Below, in pieces: positions 22,708 to 35,300 of a stretch of DNA of 64,000 bases. The stretch is from positions 75,641,209 to 75,705,208 of the forward strand of contig NC_090022.1 in NCBI RefSeq assembly GCF_037176765.1. The letters run 5' to 3'. A program made the position numbers and the translations under genes. The notes under the pieces are model-generated. The model worked only from the letters and a program-made list of their open reading frames with translations. It searched no databases and had not been told where the DNA came from. The DNA comes from Anolis sagrei (taxonomy: Eukaryota; Chordata; Lepidosauria; Squamata; Anolidae). Within the stretch, counting starts at the first letter, position 1, and each line of letters begins with the position of its first letter.

Positions 22708-23472
22708 GAAGCTATGGGCCTTTCCACACAGCCATATAACCCAAAATATCAAGGCAGGTAATCCATAATATCTGCTTTGAACTAGTTTATTTTAATCCCC
22801 ACTGCCATATAGCCCAGTACAAAACAAATAATGTGGGGTTTTATACAGCTGTGTGGAAGGGGCCTATGTATTAGTAGAAGATAAGAAAGCTTGGGGGATT
22901 TTTTTCCATGTCAGAAGCAACTTGAAAAACTGCAAATCACTACTGGTGTAAACTTGGGTAAGAACACTATATTTATGCATTGCAGCTTTTAGTCACCGGT
23001 GCCATTAATCTCTCACTGTATACATTCAAAGTATCTGACCCAGGCCCCTTCTGTACTGCCATATAATCCAGATTATCAAAGCAGATAATCCACATAATCC
23101 GCTTTGAACTGGATTATATGACTCTACACTGCAGATAAACAAGTGCAAAGCAGATTCAAAGCAGAAAAAGGGGCCACTGTTACATCTTTTTGGCATATGA
23201 TCCTTCTTTATTCCCATCATGAGCTCTCCCTGGTTTTAAATCCTGCTTTTCCTTCAGGGAATTCTCCTTCCACCTTTTCTATCCTCACCATAACCATGTA
23301 AATTAGCTTAGGCTGAAACAGAGGACACTTCCACGCAGTCCTATATCCCAGAATATCAAGGCATAAAATCCCACAATATCTGCTTTGAACTGTGTTATCT
23401 GAGTTCACACTCAGATCATGTGGGATTTTCTGCCTTGATATTCTGGGATATAGGGCTGTGTGGCAGGGCCTA
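22708..23472. repeat. Three palindromic MITE copies (family D)
   Basis: Copies at about 22708-22866, 23040-23170 and 23325-23472, each with CCACACAG or TGTACTG ends, GCTTTGAACT arms and CAGTTCAAAGCAGAT-type partners. A partial family A SINE piece (TCAGAAGCAACTTGAAAAACT) lies at 22905-22960. Confidence 0.75.
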
Positions 23473-24116
23473 GAGTTGCCAAGTGAAATAAAGGATAAGG
23501 ATCCTGTCCTTGTAATGGCTGTGTAGAAGAGGACACTTCACCTGGCGTTGCTTGTCATGTAAGCATCACCTGCTGACACAACTACCACAGAACAGCATCA
23601 TTGATATTGTTGTTGTGTGCCTTCAAGTTGTTTCCAACTTATGGTGATGTCGAACACGAATTTAGGAGGCTCTGACAAGGCCGAGACCAGCCAGACCCCC
23701 AAAAGAGGATCCGGACACCTGGTGAGAGAGAAGACACCCAGAAAGATTTTTCCCTAATTTTCCCAATAAATCTCACCAAGTTGAAGGAAAGCCACTGAGA
23801 TTTTTATTTCATTCCACAGATGGTGACCACAATCATTTGCCCAGGAGTCAACATCACTCGTTGGGGAAAATAATACCGTTTTTATAGGAAATACAGAGCT
23901 GTCAAATTCAAATTTGCTGTGCCTGCCCCCTGAGTTGGCTTCACGCTGATTGGTTGGTGACATCAGCTGGCTGGGAGGCGCGATCGGCTAGGCTGTGCTC
24001 TGTCCAATCAGAGCGCTTGCCCCACTTTGGCTCCTTAGACAATGAGGAGGCAGGAGGCATGCTGGGGGGGGGGGGGAGGGGCAATGAACAAGATATGTAG
24101 AGTGACAGGATTAAGG

Positions 24117-24181
24117 TGACCAATGTTTGTCCAATGATCCAATGATAGCTTATGGTTTGATCATTGGACAAACATTGGTCA
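24117..24181. repeat. Perfect 23-bp inverted repeat
   Basis: TGACCAATGTTTGTCCAATG... at 24117-24139 pairs exactly with 24159-24181 across a 19-nt loop. The half-site CCAAT occurs repeatedly within and beside the arms. Confidence 0.85.
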
Positions 24182-24724
24182 AACGATAGCTTAAGCCCTC
24201 AAGTCGGATCTGAGTTATTGTGTTAGTCCTTTGAATCATCATCTTCATCTAGCTCCCAAGGAGCATGGTCCTCTGTTTTACAGTCCTGGAATATGGGGTA
24301 CATTGATGAAGCTGAAGTTGGTTTCGGCTGGTCAAGATATCACACAATGGAGAAACTGTGGTGAAATTCCTGGTTCCTCTTAAATAGGAAAATACCCTTT
24401 GTGTTGAGTGATTTAAATGTCCATAGATCCTATCATCCCAAATGGCTTGGCTTTGCCCTCCGAGGTCTGGTCTGATAAGAGCCATCTATTTATTGTCCAT
24501 GCAAATGAGTCTTTGTTGAGTCCTTTGTTTAGGGATTTACTGGCCCAGGAAATTGGGAAACTTCCAGGAGCCATGAGGTGCTGGTTTCATGAAAACAGTG
24601 GCTTTTTCTTTCATATTTCATATAGACACATACATACAAGGGATGGGAATGGGGCAAGGGAACATACAATGAATTCATAAGGAGAGGGGAAATCATGCAG
24701 GGCCTCAGGGGAAATCATGCCAGC

Positions 24725-24935
24725 CCCCCAAAGTTCATCAAAATTAATAAAAGCTTGCAGAAGTTGTTAAAAAAAGGTCCATAACAGTTCATAGGGGTTT
24801 GACAAAGATTCTATGGAAGTTCCTGAAAATTCTAAAAGTCCTTAAAAGTTGAAAAAAGTCCCCAAAAAGTTTATGAAAGTTTAAGAAAGTTCATAAAAGT
24901 CCTTGAGAAGTTCATGAAAGTCCATGGGGAGCATA
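24725..24935. repeat. Degenerate short tandem-like repeat
   Basis: About 15 spaced variants of AAGTTCATAAAAGTCC (AAGTTCATGAAAGTCC, AAGTTTATGAAAGTTT and so on), roughly every 10 to 20 bases. Lies inside the putative LTR-element insertion. Confidence 0.6.
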
Positions 24936-26197
24936 TGGAAGCCAATGGGAGCACTGAGGGGTCAAAGTCCATTCATAAAACAAAAAGAAAAACTGCAGAC
25001 CCAATTCATAAATGCAAAAACGGCCTGCCAGGAGTCCGGGGGTCCCAAGGGATGATCACAAGGGACTTCCCTGGGGTCGAGAGGTTTCCAGGTGCACATG
25101 AAATGGAGGCACAAACACTGTTGCAGTGTGGAGCCATGAAAGAAACTTGCTGGTCCCCACATGCGGCTTTGAGACCAGAAATGGTTTTCCCGAGGCACAG
25201 GGGTCTGTTATGCAAAGGGTAAGATGGTAGTTAGTCTTGAAATTAATCTAGGAAAAAGATGGCACTGGTTTGGAGCCAATCGGTTGACCTGCGGATACGG
25301 GGCCCCAATGGGTCTCCATATCCGCTGTTCAAAGGAACACAGTTTTGGCCTCCATGGAATGCTGTAAGAACGTCCCAGGCGAGCCGGCAGTGATCTGCGG
25401 CTCGGAAAGGAAAGGTTCATGTTGGAGAGTGTTAGTAAAGAGACACAATGTATCACTATGGAGAGAAAAAGTTGCAAGCAAAGGATACTTTTATTGGGGG
25501 ATTGTTACAAGGACAGGGTAGGCTCAGTAAAAAAGAGAAAAGGGAAAGGAAAAAGTCCCGGTGCTGAAGCTCCTGCTGGAACCACAGTACCTTGGCTTTC
25601 ATCAAATCTATGGTCCCAGGAACTGCGGAACTCTCTGTTGTGGTTCAGATCAACTTGAAGGTGGGGGCCTGTGAGCTCATCCTCAATGGGGACTCTAAGG
25701 TGGACCTACCATGGGATTTTCCTGGTAGATTTGTTCAGAGGGGACTTCATGTTACCATCATCTGAGGCTGAGAGAGTGTGACTTGCCCAAGGTCACTTAT
25801 GGGGGCAAGATCCTGGTCTTCCGGAATCCTAGTCTAACATTTAAATCCCTGTCCCTTATTTCAGCTGGTTCCTCCAGGCCGAAAGACAATGAGTGGCCAA
25901 AGGGCATCTGCAAGGGAAGTGGGGGTTTGAATCTGGCAGCCCTGTTTCATAACATACAGGTAGATATGTCTCACTAGGCTGGATCTACACTGCCCTATAA
26001 ACCAGGATCTGATCCCATATTATCTGCATGCAGCCTAAAAGTGGCATGAAATTGCATTGGTGTCATTTCCCCTCCCGCACAGCCCCGAAAATTTACACAC
26101 TCACCACCACACACAGGGTTTCATTTTCTCACTATGTATTGAAAAGGGCTGGGCAGATCTCATATGCGAACCTTGAAGCCCTGCTGTGGCTTGCCTA

Positions 26198-26279
26198 GTG
26201 TCATTAGCAACCCAGCTGTGGCAACTAAAGGAGGCAAATACACAAAACACAGATTAATTCCAGCTTCAGGCGCAGCACC
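26198..26279 (+). promoter_or_regulatory. CDHR4: CDHR4 proximal promoter with X-box-like element
   Basis: GTGTCATTAGCAAC (26198-26211) has the 14-bp length and a perfect right half-site (RGYAAC) of an RFX X-box; the left half-site is imperfect. A second half-site, GTGGCAAC, follows at 26219-26226. The start codon lies 69 bp downstream in GCACCATGG. RFX factors drive cilium genes, and I recall CDHR4 as enriched in ciliated cells. Binding is inference. Confidence 0.4.
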
Positions 26280-26334
26280 ATGGGATCAGGGTGGCCACTG
26301 TCTCTTTTGCTGATCTTCACTACCTGTGTGACAG
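26280..26334 (+). CDS. CDHR4: CDHR4 exon 1: start and signal peptide
   Basis: ATG in a strong Kozak context (CACCATGG) encodes [18 protein letters not shown], a hydrophobic signal peptide. Donor GTAAGG; ends in phase 1. Confidence 0.9.
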
Positions 26335-29300
26335 GTAAGGGTTACAAGGGGAAGAGATGGCAGCTCTAATGCCATGTGAACATATTACTTCACAATACTC
26401 AAACAGGAGATTCCATCCTCTACCCATCAACCCAAGCAGAGATGGCACTGGGACCCCTTCTACACTGTCATATAATCCAGATCATCAAAGCAGATAATCC
26501 ACATTATCTGCTTTGAACTGAATTATATAAATCTACACTGCCATATAATACAGTTCAAAGCAGATAATCTGGAGTTTATGTGGCAGTGTAGAAGGGGCCT
26601 GGAATTGTGATTTTGTAGCCGTGGCTTAATTTCCCTAGCAAAACCAATCAAGACCATTTTTGTGAAGTGAATTGGTCTCCTGAAGTACTCTTTTCCCTGT
26701 GAGACCTTCCTACACTGCCAGATTATCTGCTTCGAACTGGATTATATGTCAGTGTAGACTCCGATAATCCAGTTCAAAGCACATAATGTGGATTATCTGC
26801 TTTGATCACTTGGAATATATGGCAATGTAGAAGGGTCCTGAGAGAAAACCTAAAGGTACTTTGGCACCTTCCACACAGCTGAATAAAACCCCACATTTTC
26901 TGCTTTGAACTGGAATATATGTCAGTGTGGACTCAGATAACCCAGTTCAAAGCAGATATTGTGGGATTTTCTGCCTAGATATTCTGGGTTATATAACTGT
27001 ATGGAAGGGCCCTATAATCCAGAATATTAAGGCAGATAATCCACAATATCTGATTTGAACTGGATTATCTGAGTCCACACTGACATATATCCAGTTCAAT
27101 GTGGATTTTATACAGCTGTGTGGAAGGGGCCATAGAGTGAACAAGCTTGACATAGTGGTTGAGCATTGGACTATCACTCTAGCGACCAGGGTTCAAATTC
27201 CCATTCAGCTATAGGAACCCAATGGGTGACCTTGGGCAAATCAAATCTTACCAAGACAACCCTGTGATAGGTTTGCCTCAGACCATGAAATGTTGGAAAG
27301 ACTTCTTCCAAGTGAGTTTGAGAAATGAGTACAAGGTGGTGCATATGCATTCTCCCTGATAAACACTATTTTGAATAGGACCATATTTCAAACGAAGAGC
27401 TACTTTACACATGTATATAGTAGCATATGTCACATTTTGTTAATAAAGGAGTTAAGACCTGCTTCTTCTTAGGTTCTCCCGTCGGTTTAAGCTCTCACGT
27501 ATTTGAGGAAATAATTTGTTTCTTGTTTTTTGTTACTTGTATTATTTACTGGATGGTGTCTACTTATTTGTTTCACCAGTGCCAAGAAGATGCTAACAAG
27601 CTTTTCTCTGATGTTCTTTCCCCCAATTTTAGATCCAGCCACAGGAGTCATAGGTAAGGAAACCTACAATGCCTTCCTTGACAGAGTTGGTCATCAGTGG
27701 TGGAGAACTGAAAACCTGTCCGGTGCAAGCACAAGGCTCTGGTGCAAAACAGCTGCGAAAACAAAGCCAGCTGTGCTTAATGTAGGCAAATATGGGTTAT
27801 AGTCTGCCAGGTGTATGTGAACACATGTGCCTCCAGGTGGGCACACAATGTGCCTAACGCTCCAAAGTGTTGAGAAAGTGTGAAAACTGGTTACTGTTAG
27901 AGCTTTGTGGGGCACACATTCTCCAGCAAAAAGAATATTATTGTTCCACAGGGAAGACCTGACTTAGTTTTTTTTACTTTAGATGGAAAGCAGACTTTTT
28001 GTTTCAGATGGGGAAATAAGAGGCAGGTTGCAAATGTGAAAAAATATTTAAAATATGAATAAAATAATATTATTATTCATAATAATAATCATAAAACTTA
28101 ATATTAATAATCCTAAAACTGCAAAATATAAATACCCTATCTCAAGCTACTACAGGTAACATATAGCATACTATTGTTAACTCAGTGGTGCTGAAACTAG
28201 TGGTCCCTGGGCCGGTGAAACAGTTTCCCAAGACATTGGCAGAGGCGGCCCTATGTAATTTTCAATGGTAAGCATACAGTATTTTGGCACCCCCCCCCCC
28301 CAACCAATCATTGATATATATTTTCTGTTCGTCGTGGGAGTTCTGTGTGCCATATTTGGTTCAATTCCATCATTGGTGGAGTTCAGGATGCTCTTTGATT
28401 GTAGGTGAACTATACATCCCAATAACTACAACTTCCATATGTCAAGGTCTATTTTCCCCCAAGAGTGCCTCAAGAGCGCCCCTGGGCAAAACCAACTATA
28501 CTGCAAATGCTTACTTTGCGTAATGGGTTGAGCCGCCCCTGGACATTGACTACTGGTCCTTGATGAATTTCCAGGAAAGAAAGAAACAATTTGTGCCAAC
28601 AGATGCAAAAATGGTGTCGGTCCCTGGCATAATAGGTGAAAAATGCCAGTTCCCCTATATCAACTGGGAATTACGAGCCCCCAGTTGCACAATGGGTTAA
28701 ACCCTTGTGCTGGCAGAATTGCTGACCAACAGATCAGCGGTTCGAATTGGAGAGAGCGGGTTGAGCTCCCTCTGTCAGCTCCAGCTCCCCATGTGGGGAC
28801 ATGAGAGAAGCCTCCCACAAGGAGGGTAAAACATCAAACATTCGGGCAACGTCCTTGCAGACATCCAATTCTCTCACACCAGAAGCAACTTGCAGTTTGT
28901 CAAGCTGCTCCTGACACGAAAAAAAAGGTGAGAAGTACTAAATGCACTGAACCTTGTTGAATTTCAGTGTCATTTCCATTCTGCTTGTGTTCATACTTTT
29001 TATTGTCTTGTCAAAATCCCTTTTATTTCTCATTTGGGCATCTCCTTGGTTTCCCTTATTTTTGTGTTTGTTTCTTTGCTTGTATATTAAAAAGACATAC
29101 AGCTCGCCATTTCAACTTCGGTTTCATGACAGCTTGCAATCAAATTATGTGAATTTAAAATTCACAAAACAAATTATAGAGCACAGACAGCAGCAGCATA
29201 GTTAAACAATCAAGTTAAAAGAGCAAAGAAAGAACATATGGAGCCCATGTAATAAAATCAATGCCATAAAATTGGTCTAACGCATAAATTCTCCTCCAGG

Positions 29301-32300
29301 CTGCTCCCTTACTGACCTTCTTCCTAGTAATGTCTTTTGTCATATATTTGATGCTCTCTTCCCATTGACCGTCACATCACTCTATGATTCCATATGAAAT
29401 GAGAACATCCCAAGTGAAAAACTCAACCCAATATGAAGTACCAGAACTTCAGGGATGGACAACCATTCAAGGTCTTGGAGCTGCTGCCCATAATCCTCAA
29501 TAGACCTTGGATGATTGTACCCATGCTCCAGACTCTCCAGCATTTCACAGATAGAAACTAGTAGGACACATGTGGCCAAACAACATCATGCGTGTGGTCC
29601 TAAGCAGGTATCACATGTGCCATTTTGGGCTTTCCTTGGGCTCGGTGAGGCTTTAAAAAAATTTTTTGAGGAAGACATCAACCAGGGATTAGTTCTTATT
29701 TACTTCCTGGGTTTAGAATTTGAGCTATCATCTGGCAAAATTTCAAAGAGAAGATGAAAGGGCTACAATTTAGAAAGTCCTGGAAGGGAAAAGGCAATTA
29801 TTTCTTTATCCTGTAATGGGAAACATGTGTCTTCCAGATGCAAATAGAACCATATGCCATCAGAGACCAGACCTTGTTGGTGGAGTTCATTCTTTGCATA
29901 CAGAAGGGTCTATCCCAGTGGTATTTCCTGATAAACACTGTATGGAGAGGTTATTGTCTGCGACACTGAGGTTCTTTCTATACTGCTGTATAAAATCCAG
30001 ATTATCTACTTTGAACTGGATTATATGGCAGTGTAGACTCAAAGCCGACAATGTAGAGCAGACATGTAGCCGGGGGGGGGGGGTGTCTTGAGGGTGGTCC
30101 GCAAGAAGGCCTTACTGATACATTATTTAAACTTTTATATTTATTCATACCATGATCTGATTACCATGCTCAATATATCCCATATGCATGGGGGTATTGG
30201 TATAATGACACAAAATGCTTGCTAGGGTAGATCCCCCCCCCCCCCCCGAATCAAACTCACCCCTCCTCAAATCAATATCCAAAATCCTGGCTATGGGCCT
30301 GATGTGGATTATCATCTGTAATAATCTTGATTATATGTCAGTGTAAAAAATGGCCTGAACTACTACTCTCAAGATCAGGGGTCCTCAAACTTTTTAAACA
30401 GAGGGCCAGGTCATAGTCCCTCAAACTGTTGGAGGGCCGTTTATAATTTGAGGCGGGGGGAAATTAATTCCTATGCACACTGCACATATCTTATTTGTGG
30501 TGCAAAACCACTTAAAAACAATACAATAATTAAAATGAAGAACAATTTTAACAAATATAAACTTATTAGTATTTCAATAGGAAGTGTGGGCCTGCTTTTG
30601 GTTGATGAGTAGGATTGTTGTTGTTGTTATGTGCTTTCAAGTCATTTCAGACTTAAGTTGACCCTGAGCGAGGGCCGGGTAAAAGACCTTGGAGGGCCAC
30701 ATCTGGCCCCCGGGCCTTAGTTTGAGGACCCCTGCTCAAGATCTTTCAGAATTGGTTGGATCTAATTAAGGCTGGATCTACTCTGCCTTATAGCCCAGGA
30801 TCTGATCCCAGATTATGTGGCAGTGTAGACTCATATAATCCATTTCAAATCAGTGCATCTGGGATCAGATCCTGGAATATAGGGAAACATAGATTGAGCC
30901 CAATAATCTGATAATGTCTAGAGGTAAACAGGCACCTCAGGCTGGATCTACACTGCCATATAAAACAGATTATCAAAGCAGTCAATTCAGATTATCTGAT
31001 TGGAACAAGATTATCTATTTCTTTATTTCTACCCCACCTTTCTCCACAGTCAAAGCCAAAGTGATTTGCAGCATATAAACATACAATATCAACATTAAAA
31101 CATAAAATGCACAAGTTAAAACATAATACAAACACATATACGATAAAAAACCAATTTCCACCTCTCCCATATCAGTGTAGATTCATATTATACGAGTCTA
31201 CACTGCCATATCATCCAATTCAAAGCAAATAATCTGGATTTTATATGGCAGTGTAGATGAGGTTTCAGTCCTGTTGTTTTATCCTTAGTGAGATTAGATG
31301 GAGATTGGCAGAAAGGTGTTTTTGGGTGCAGACCATTCTTCTCATTCTATTCAGCTTTGACAGGATCTACACTGTCATATAACACAGTTTGAACTGCATT
31401 ATATGCTAAGTGTAAACCTATATAATGCAGTTTTGAATTGTATTATATGGCTGTGTAGATGGGGCTCATGGCCCCCATCTGTACAGCTGTATAAAATCCA
31501 AATTGAACTGGATTATATGGCAACATTGACTCGGATGACTCAGTTCAAAGCAGATATTGTGGATTATCTGCCTTGATATTTTGGGTTATATGGCTGTGTG
31601 GAAGGGCCCTAAGATGCAGTAGGGAAGACCCAGATTAATCCCCTGTTATCCCACTTTTTTCTGCTCTTAAAAGGCTCTTAGCAGGTATGAATGTCTAGGG
31701 GAGAGGATGGGCTTCAGAGGGTATATTGGGTGGGGGTGGGTGTTGGTCACTATGGAGAAAGAAAGGGAATACCAACCTCTGCATCAACCAGAAAAGAGGC
31801 TTGCGTGTGTGAGAGGTTTATTTATGTCTGCACATCTTATTTCAGTTTATGGCCTTTGAACACACACATTTCTGTTTTCCTTTTCTTAATGATGCTAACA
31901 TGAAGTGTAGGGTATCACTACCTTCAGTTATGCTATATTTATGGAGACAATGTTCATATCAATATAAGGTGCCTAACACTGCTCTAGCAACAGGCCCGTA
32001 GCCAGGATTTCGTTTGGGGGGGGGGTTTGAATTTTTTCGGGGGGGGGGGGGTTCGGGGGGGGCTGAGTTTCGGGGGGGGGGCTGAGTCTGAGTGAAAGAG
32101 GGTCTAGCCTAGCAAACCTTTTGTATCATTACCCCAATACCCCCATGATTATGGGATATATTGAGTATGGTGATCAGATCATATTATGAATAAACATAAC
32201 AGTTTAAATAATGAACCAGTAAGGCCTTTTTGCGAACCACCATGAGAATTTCGGGGGGGGGGGGGGCTGAAGCCCCTCAAACCCTCCCCCCCCCCCCCCT

Positions 32301-35300
32301 ATGCTACATGCCTGTCTAGCAACTGATGTTATGGGGTCCACACTCCCTCACTGCTGCCTTTCCTGTCGCAGTGTTTGGTGACCTCCTGCGAACTGTGGAG
32401 GTGGAAGACAGTGCTGCTCCAGGGACGACTGTGGCCAACTTCACTGTCAAATGTACAAACTCCAGTATTACGCCCCGTGTAATTCAGAATGTCAGCCCCG
32501 TGACCACTTTTTTCAATCCGCCAAGCCTTTTTTCTCCTAGCATCTATCAGGTACGAGGAACCTATGGATTTCTGGAAGCTTGAACTGTGTCAAAGAGGGA
32601 TCTGCAGAAATTCTCTAGACTACCTACCTATACAGTGGAGGCCAAATTAATTGAAAATTATTTGGGAAGATACTCAGGCTTGCTACAAATGTCTTTTCTC
32701 ATTCAGGCTCTGGATATTATTCCTGCTTTTTAAAAACCTAACTTCTAGTTACTTCTGTACTTGGGAAATGCATATAAATGCCACTTTTCATCTAGAATTC
32801 CTCTTGTGTGATTATTCAGAACTTCTTCCATAGGGCTCATCTAAGGGCCCTTCTACACAGCCATATAATCCAGAATATCAAGGAAGAAAATCCCACATTA
32901 TTTGCTTTGAATGGGAATATATGGCAGTGTGGACTCAGATATCCCAGTTCAAAGCAGATATTGTGGGATTTTCTGCCTTGATATTCTGGATTATATGGCT
33001 GTGTGGAAAGGCCCTGAGGCCCCTTCTACACAGCTGAATAAAATCCTACATTATCTGCTTTGAACTGGGATATATGTCAGTATGGACTCTGATATTCCAG
33101 TTCAAAGCAGATATTGTGGGTTATTCTGCCTTGATATTCTGGGTTATATGACTGTGTGGAAGGGCCCTAAGATATTTTTCTGCTTTAGCAGAACAATGCC
33201 CTTGGAGCTCCATGAGAGGTGCTCCTCAGGGGCTCGGCGGGTGCCCCACCTCTTCTGGAGTTTTTGCTATTATTATTATTATTATTATTATTATTACAAA
33301 AGCTAAATTGCCATCTGTTGGGGGTACTTTGATTGTGTTTTTCCTGCATGGCAGAAGAGGCTTGGACTGGATGGCCCTGGGAGTCTTCCACTGAAATGCT
33401 GTTAAGTTTACATTGGTTAAAATTGTTCTTCATTTTAAATATTGTATTTATTTATTGATTTATTGATTGATTCTTGCACTGTGTTAATTAGTTTACACAA
33501 ACACTCTCCATCTGTCTGCCGCTGGCCCAGACCATGCCTAATATATAATATTACATACGTAGAAACATTTATTGGGGTTCCATTATAAACTTTTGCTTCA
33601 AAAAGGCCTCCACAGCTGAAAATGTTTGAGATCCCCTGCCTTTGTCCAAGTCAAGGCTCTGGGCCCTTCCACACAGGCACCGCCCTATATCCCAGAATAT
33701 CAAGGCACAAAATCTGAACTGGATTATCTGAGTCAGATAATGTGGGATTGTTTGCCTTGATATTCTGGGATATAGGGCTGTGTGGGAAGGGCCCTTTGAG
33801 TGCCGAAGGATTACCAAGTTCTTTTGGCACCTGAGGTAAATAATCCTCCAAACATCATCCCCTTTGGGGTAGCGAAAGGCGGGGTATAAATAGGGTAAAG
33901 AAATAAATCTTCCTTCTCAGTAGTAAAAATACAGTAGTTAGAAATCACATGTGATGGTCTTTCATGGAATACCAAAGATTCTACTTGTGGTGGACTGGCT
34001 GCCTCTTTTTCCTGGGCAAGCATTTACAAAAACTATGGAGATCTGGTGGTACTTTGGTAGAAAGACACACAATTTTGGGGTATACTTCTTGATGGATGAA
34101 TGTTTTGGGAACTATACTGATTTTTTTTTCCGTTTTGCTGCCAGGTGAACCTTAGTCCTAGTGCTGCTCTCGATGCCAAGCAGGTGAATCAGTATGTCTT
34201 GACATACAGTGCAGAGTGTGGAACAGAATCGGATGTATCTACGCTGTTTATCAAAGTCACTCCAGCAAAGAAATTGGAGTGCAACACTCCCCCTGCTGAC
34301 ATAGGTAAGGCTGCTTGTTTTAGATTTACCTGAGATGCTCAGCCTAAAAGCCATAACTTCGGCCTTGGACAAAATATTAATATGGATCTGCTCAGTGAGT
34401 GCGGTTGATCAGTTACTGAAAAGCAGATTCCGCATGCTTACTTACTTAGGTGATCCCTCATTGTCCAAGTAAGATTATCCTTCAAGAGCGGTGCCTTGGC
34501 AGTGGGTACGTAGGTGACTGTGGAGCCCTATTATTAACCTGCATGTTCTCCCGCAGTGAAGACATCAATTTCCAGGTGGAAGGCAGTCCCGGTCAGGATT
34601 GACTTGACGCGTCTTCCTCTTGACATGTTTCTCTCTTTTGCCCTCCTTTCATGACTCTTCAAATTCTACAGCACTGCTGGTCACAGCTGATCTCCAGCTA
34701 GAGTGCTCAAGGGCCAGGGCTTCCCAGTTCTCGGTGTCTATGCCACAGTTTTTAACGTTGGCTTTGAGCCCATCTTTAAATCTCTTTTCCTGTCCTCCAA
34801 CATTCTGTTTTCCATTCTTGAGTTCGGAGTAGAGCAACTGCTTTGGGAGACGGTGATTGGGCATTCGGACAACGTGACCGATCCAGCAGAGTTGATGGCG
34901 GAGGACCATGGCTTCAATGCTGGTGGTCTTTGCTTCTTCCAGCAAACTGACATTTGTCTGCCTGTCTTCCCAAGAGATTTGCAGGATTTTTCCTAGGCAA
35001 TGCTGATGGAATTGTTCCAGGAGTTGCATGTGACGTCTGTAGATAGTCCACATTTCACAGACATATAGCAAAGTTGGGAGGACAATAGCTTTATAAACAA
35101 GCACCTTGGTATCCCTCCAGATGTTCTGGTCCTCAAACAGTCTGTGCTTCATTTGGAAAAATGCTGCACTCCCAGAACTCAGGTGGTGTTGTATTTCAGA
35201 GTCAATGTTGACTTTTGTGGAGAGGTGACTGCCAAGGTAGCGGAAATCGTCAACATTTTCTAATGTTACACCATTAAGCTGTGTTTCTGGCATTCTGTGT

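Larger units (their letters stand above)
23656..25702 (-). mobile_element. Probable LTR-element fossil
   Basis: An insertion of about 2 kb that splits a SINE. Its left part, read on the minus strand, is organised like an LTR: CCAAT-type boxes (CCAATCAG), a CCTATAAAAA box and an AATAAA signal in order. A second polyadenylation-type signal lies near 25490. No intact gag, pol or env is recognised. It is broken or non-coding; matching LTRs at the two ends were not identified. Family not assigned. Confidence 0.4.
23605..25985 (-). repeat. SINE family C split by a 2-kb insertion
   Basis: The SINE end (TGTGTGCCTTCAAGTTGTTT, ACTTATGGTGATG) stops near 23655. The rest resumes near 25703 (CATGGGATTTTCCTGGTAGA, GAGGCTGAGAGAGTGTGACT, CAAGGTCACTTATGG). 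The intervening 2 kb is a separate insertion. Confidence 0.65.

Noticed and set aside
28284-28523. 79-residue frame shared with the inverse frame at 58228-58470
   Set aside because: The similarity comes from two copies of the family R MITE, not from a gene.
26455-33170. CRISPR-like regular repeats
   Set aside because: Repeats are dispersed palindromic transposons of about 150 bp in a vertebrate genome, with no uniform spacers.
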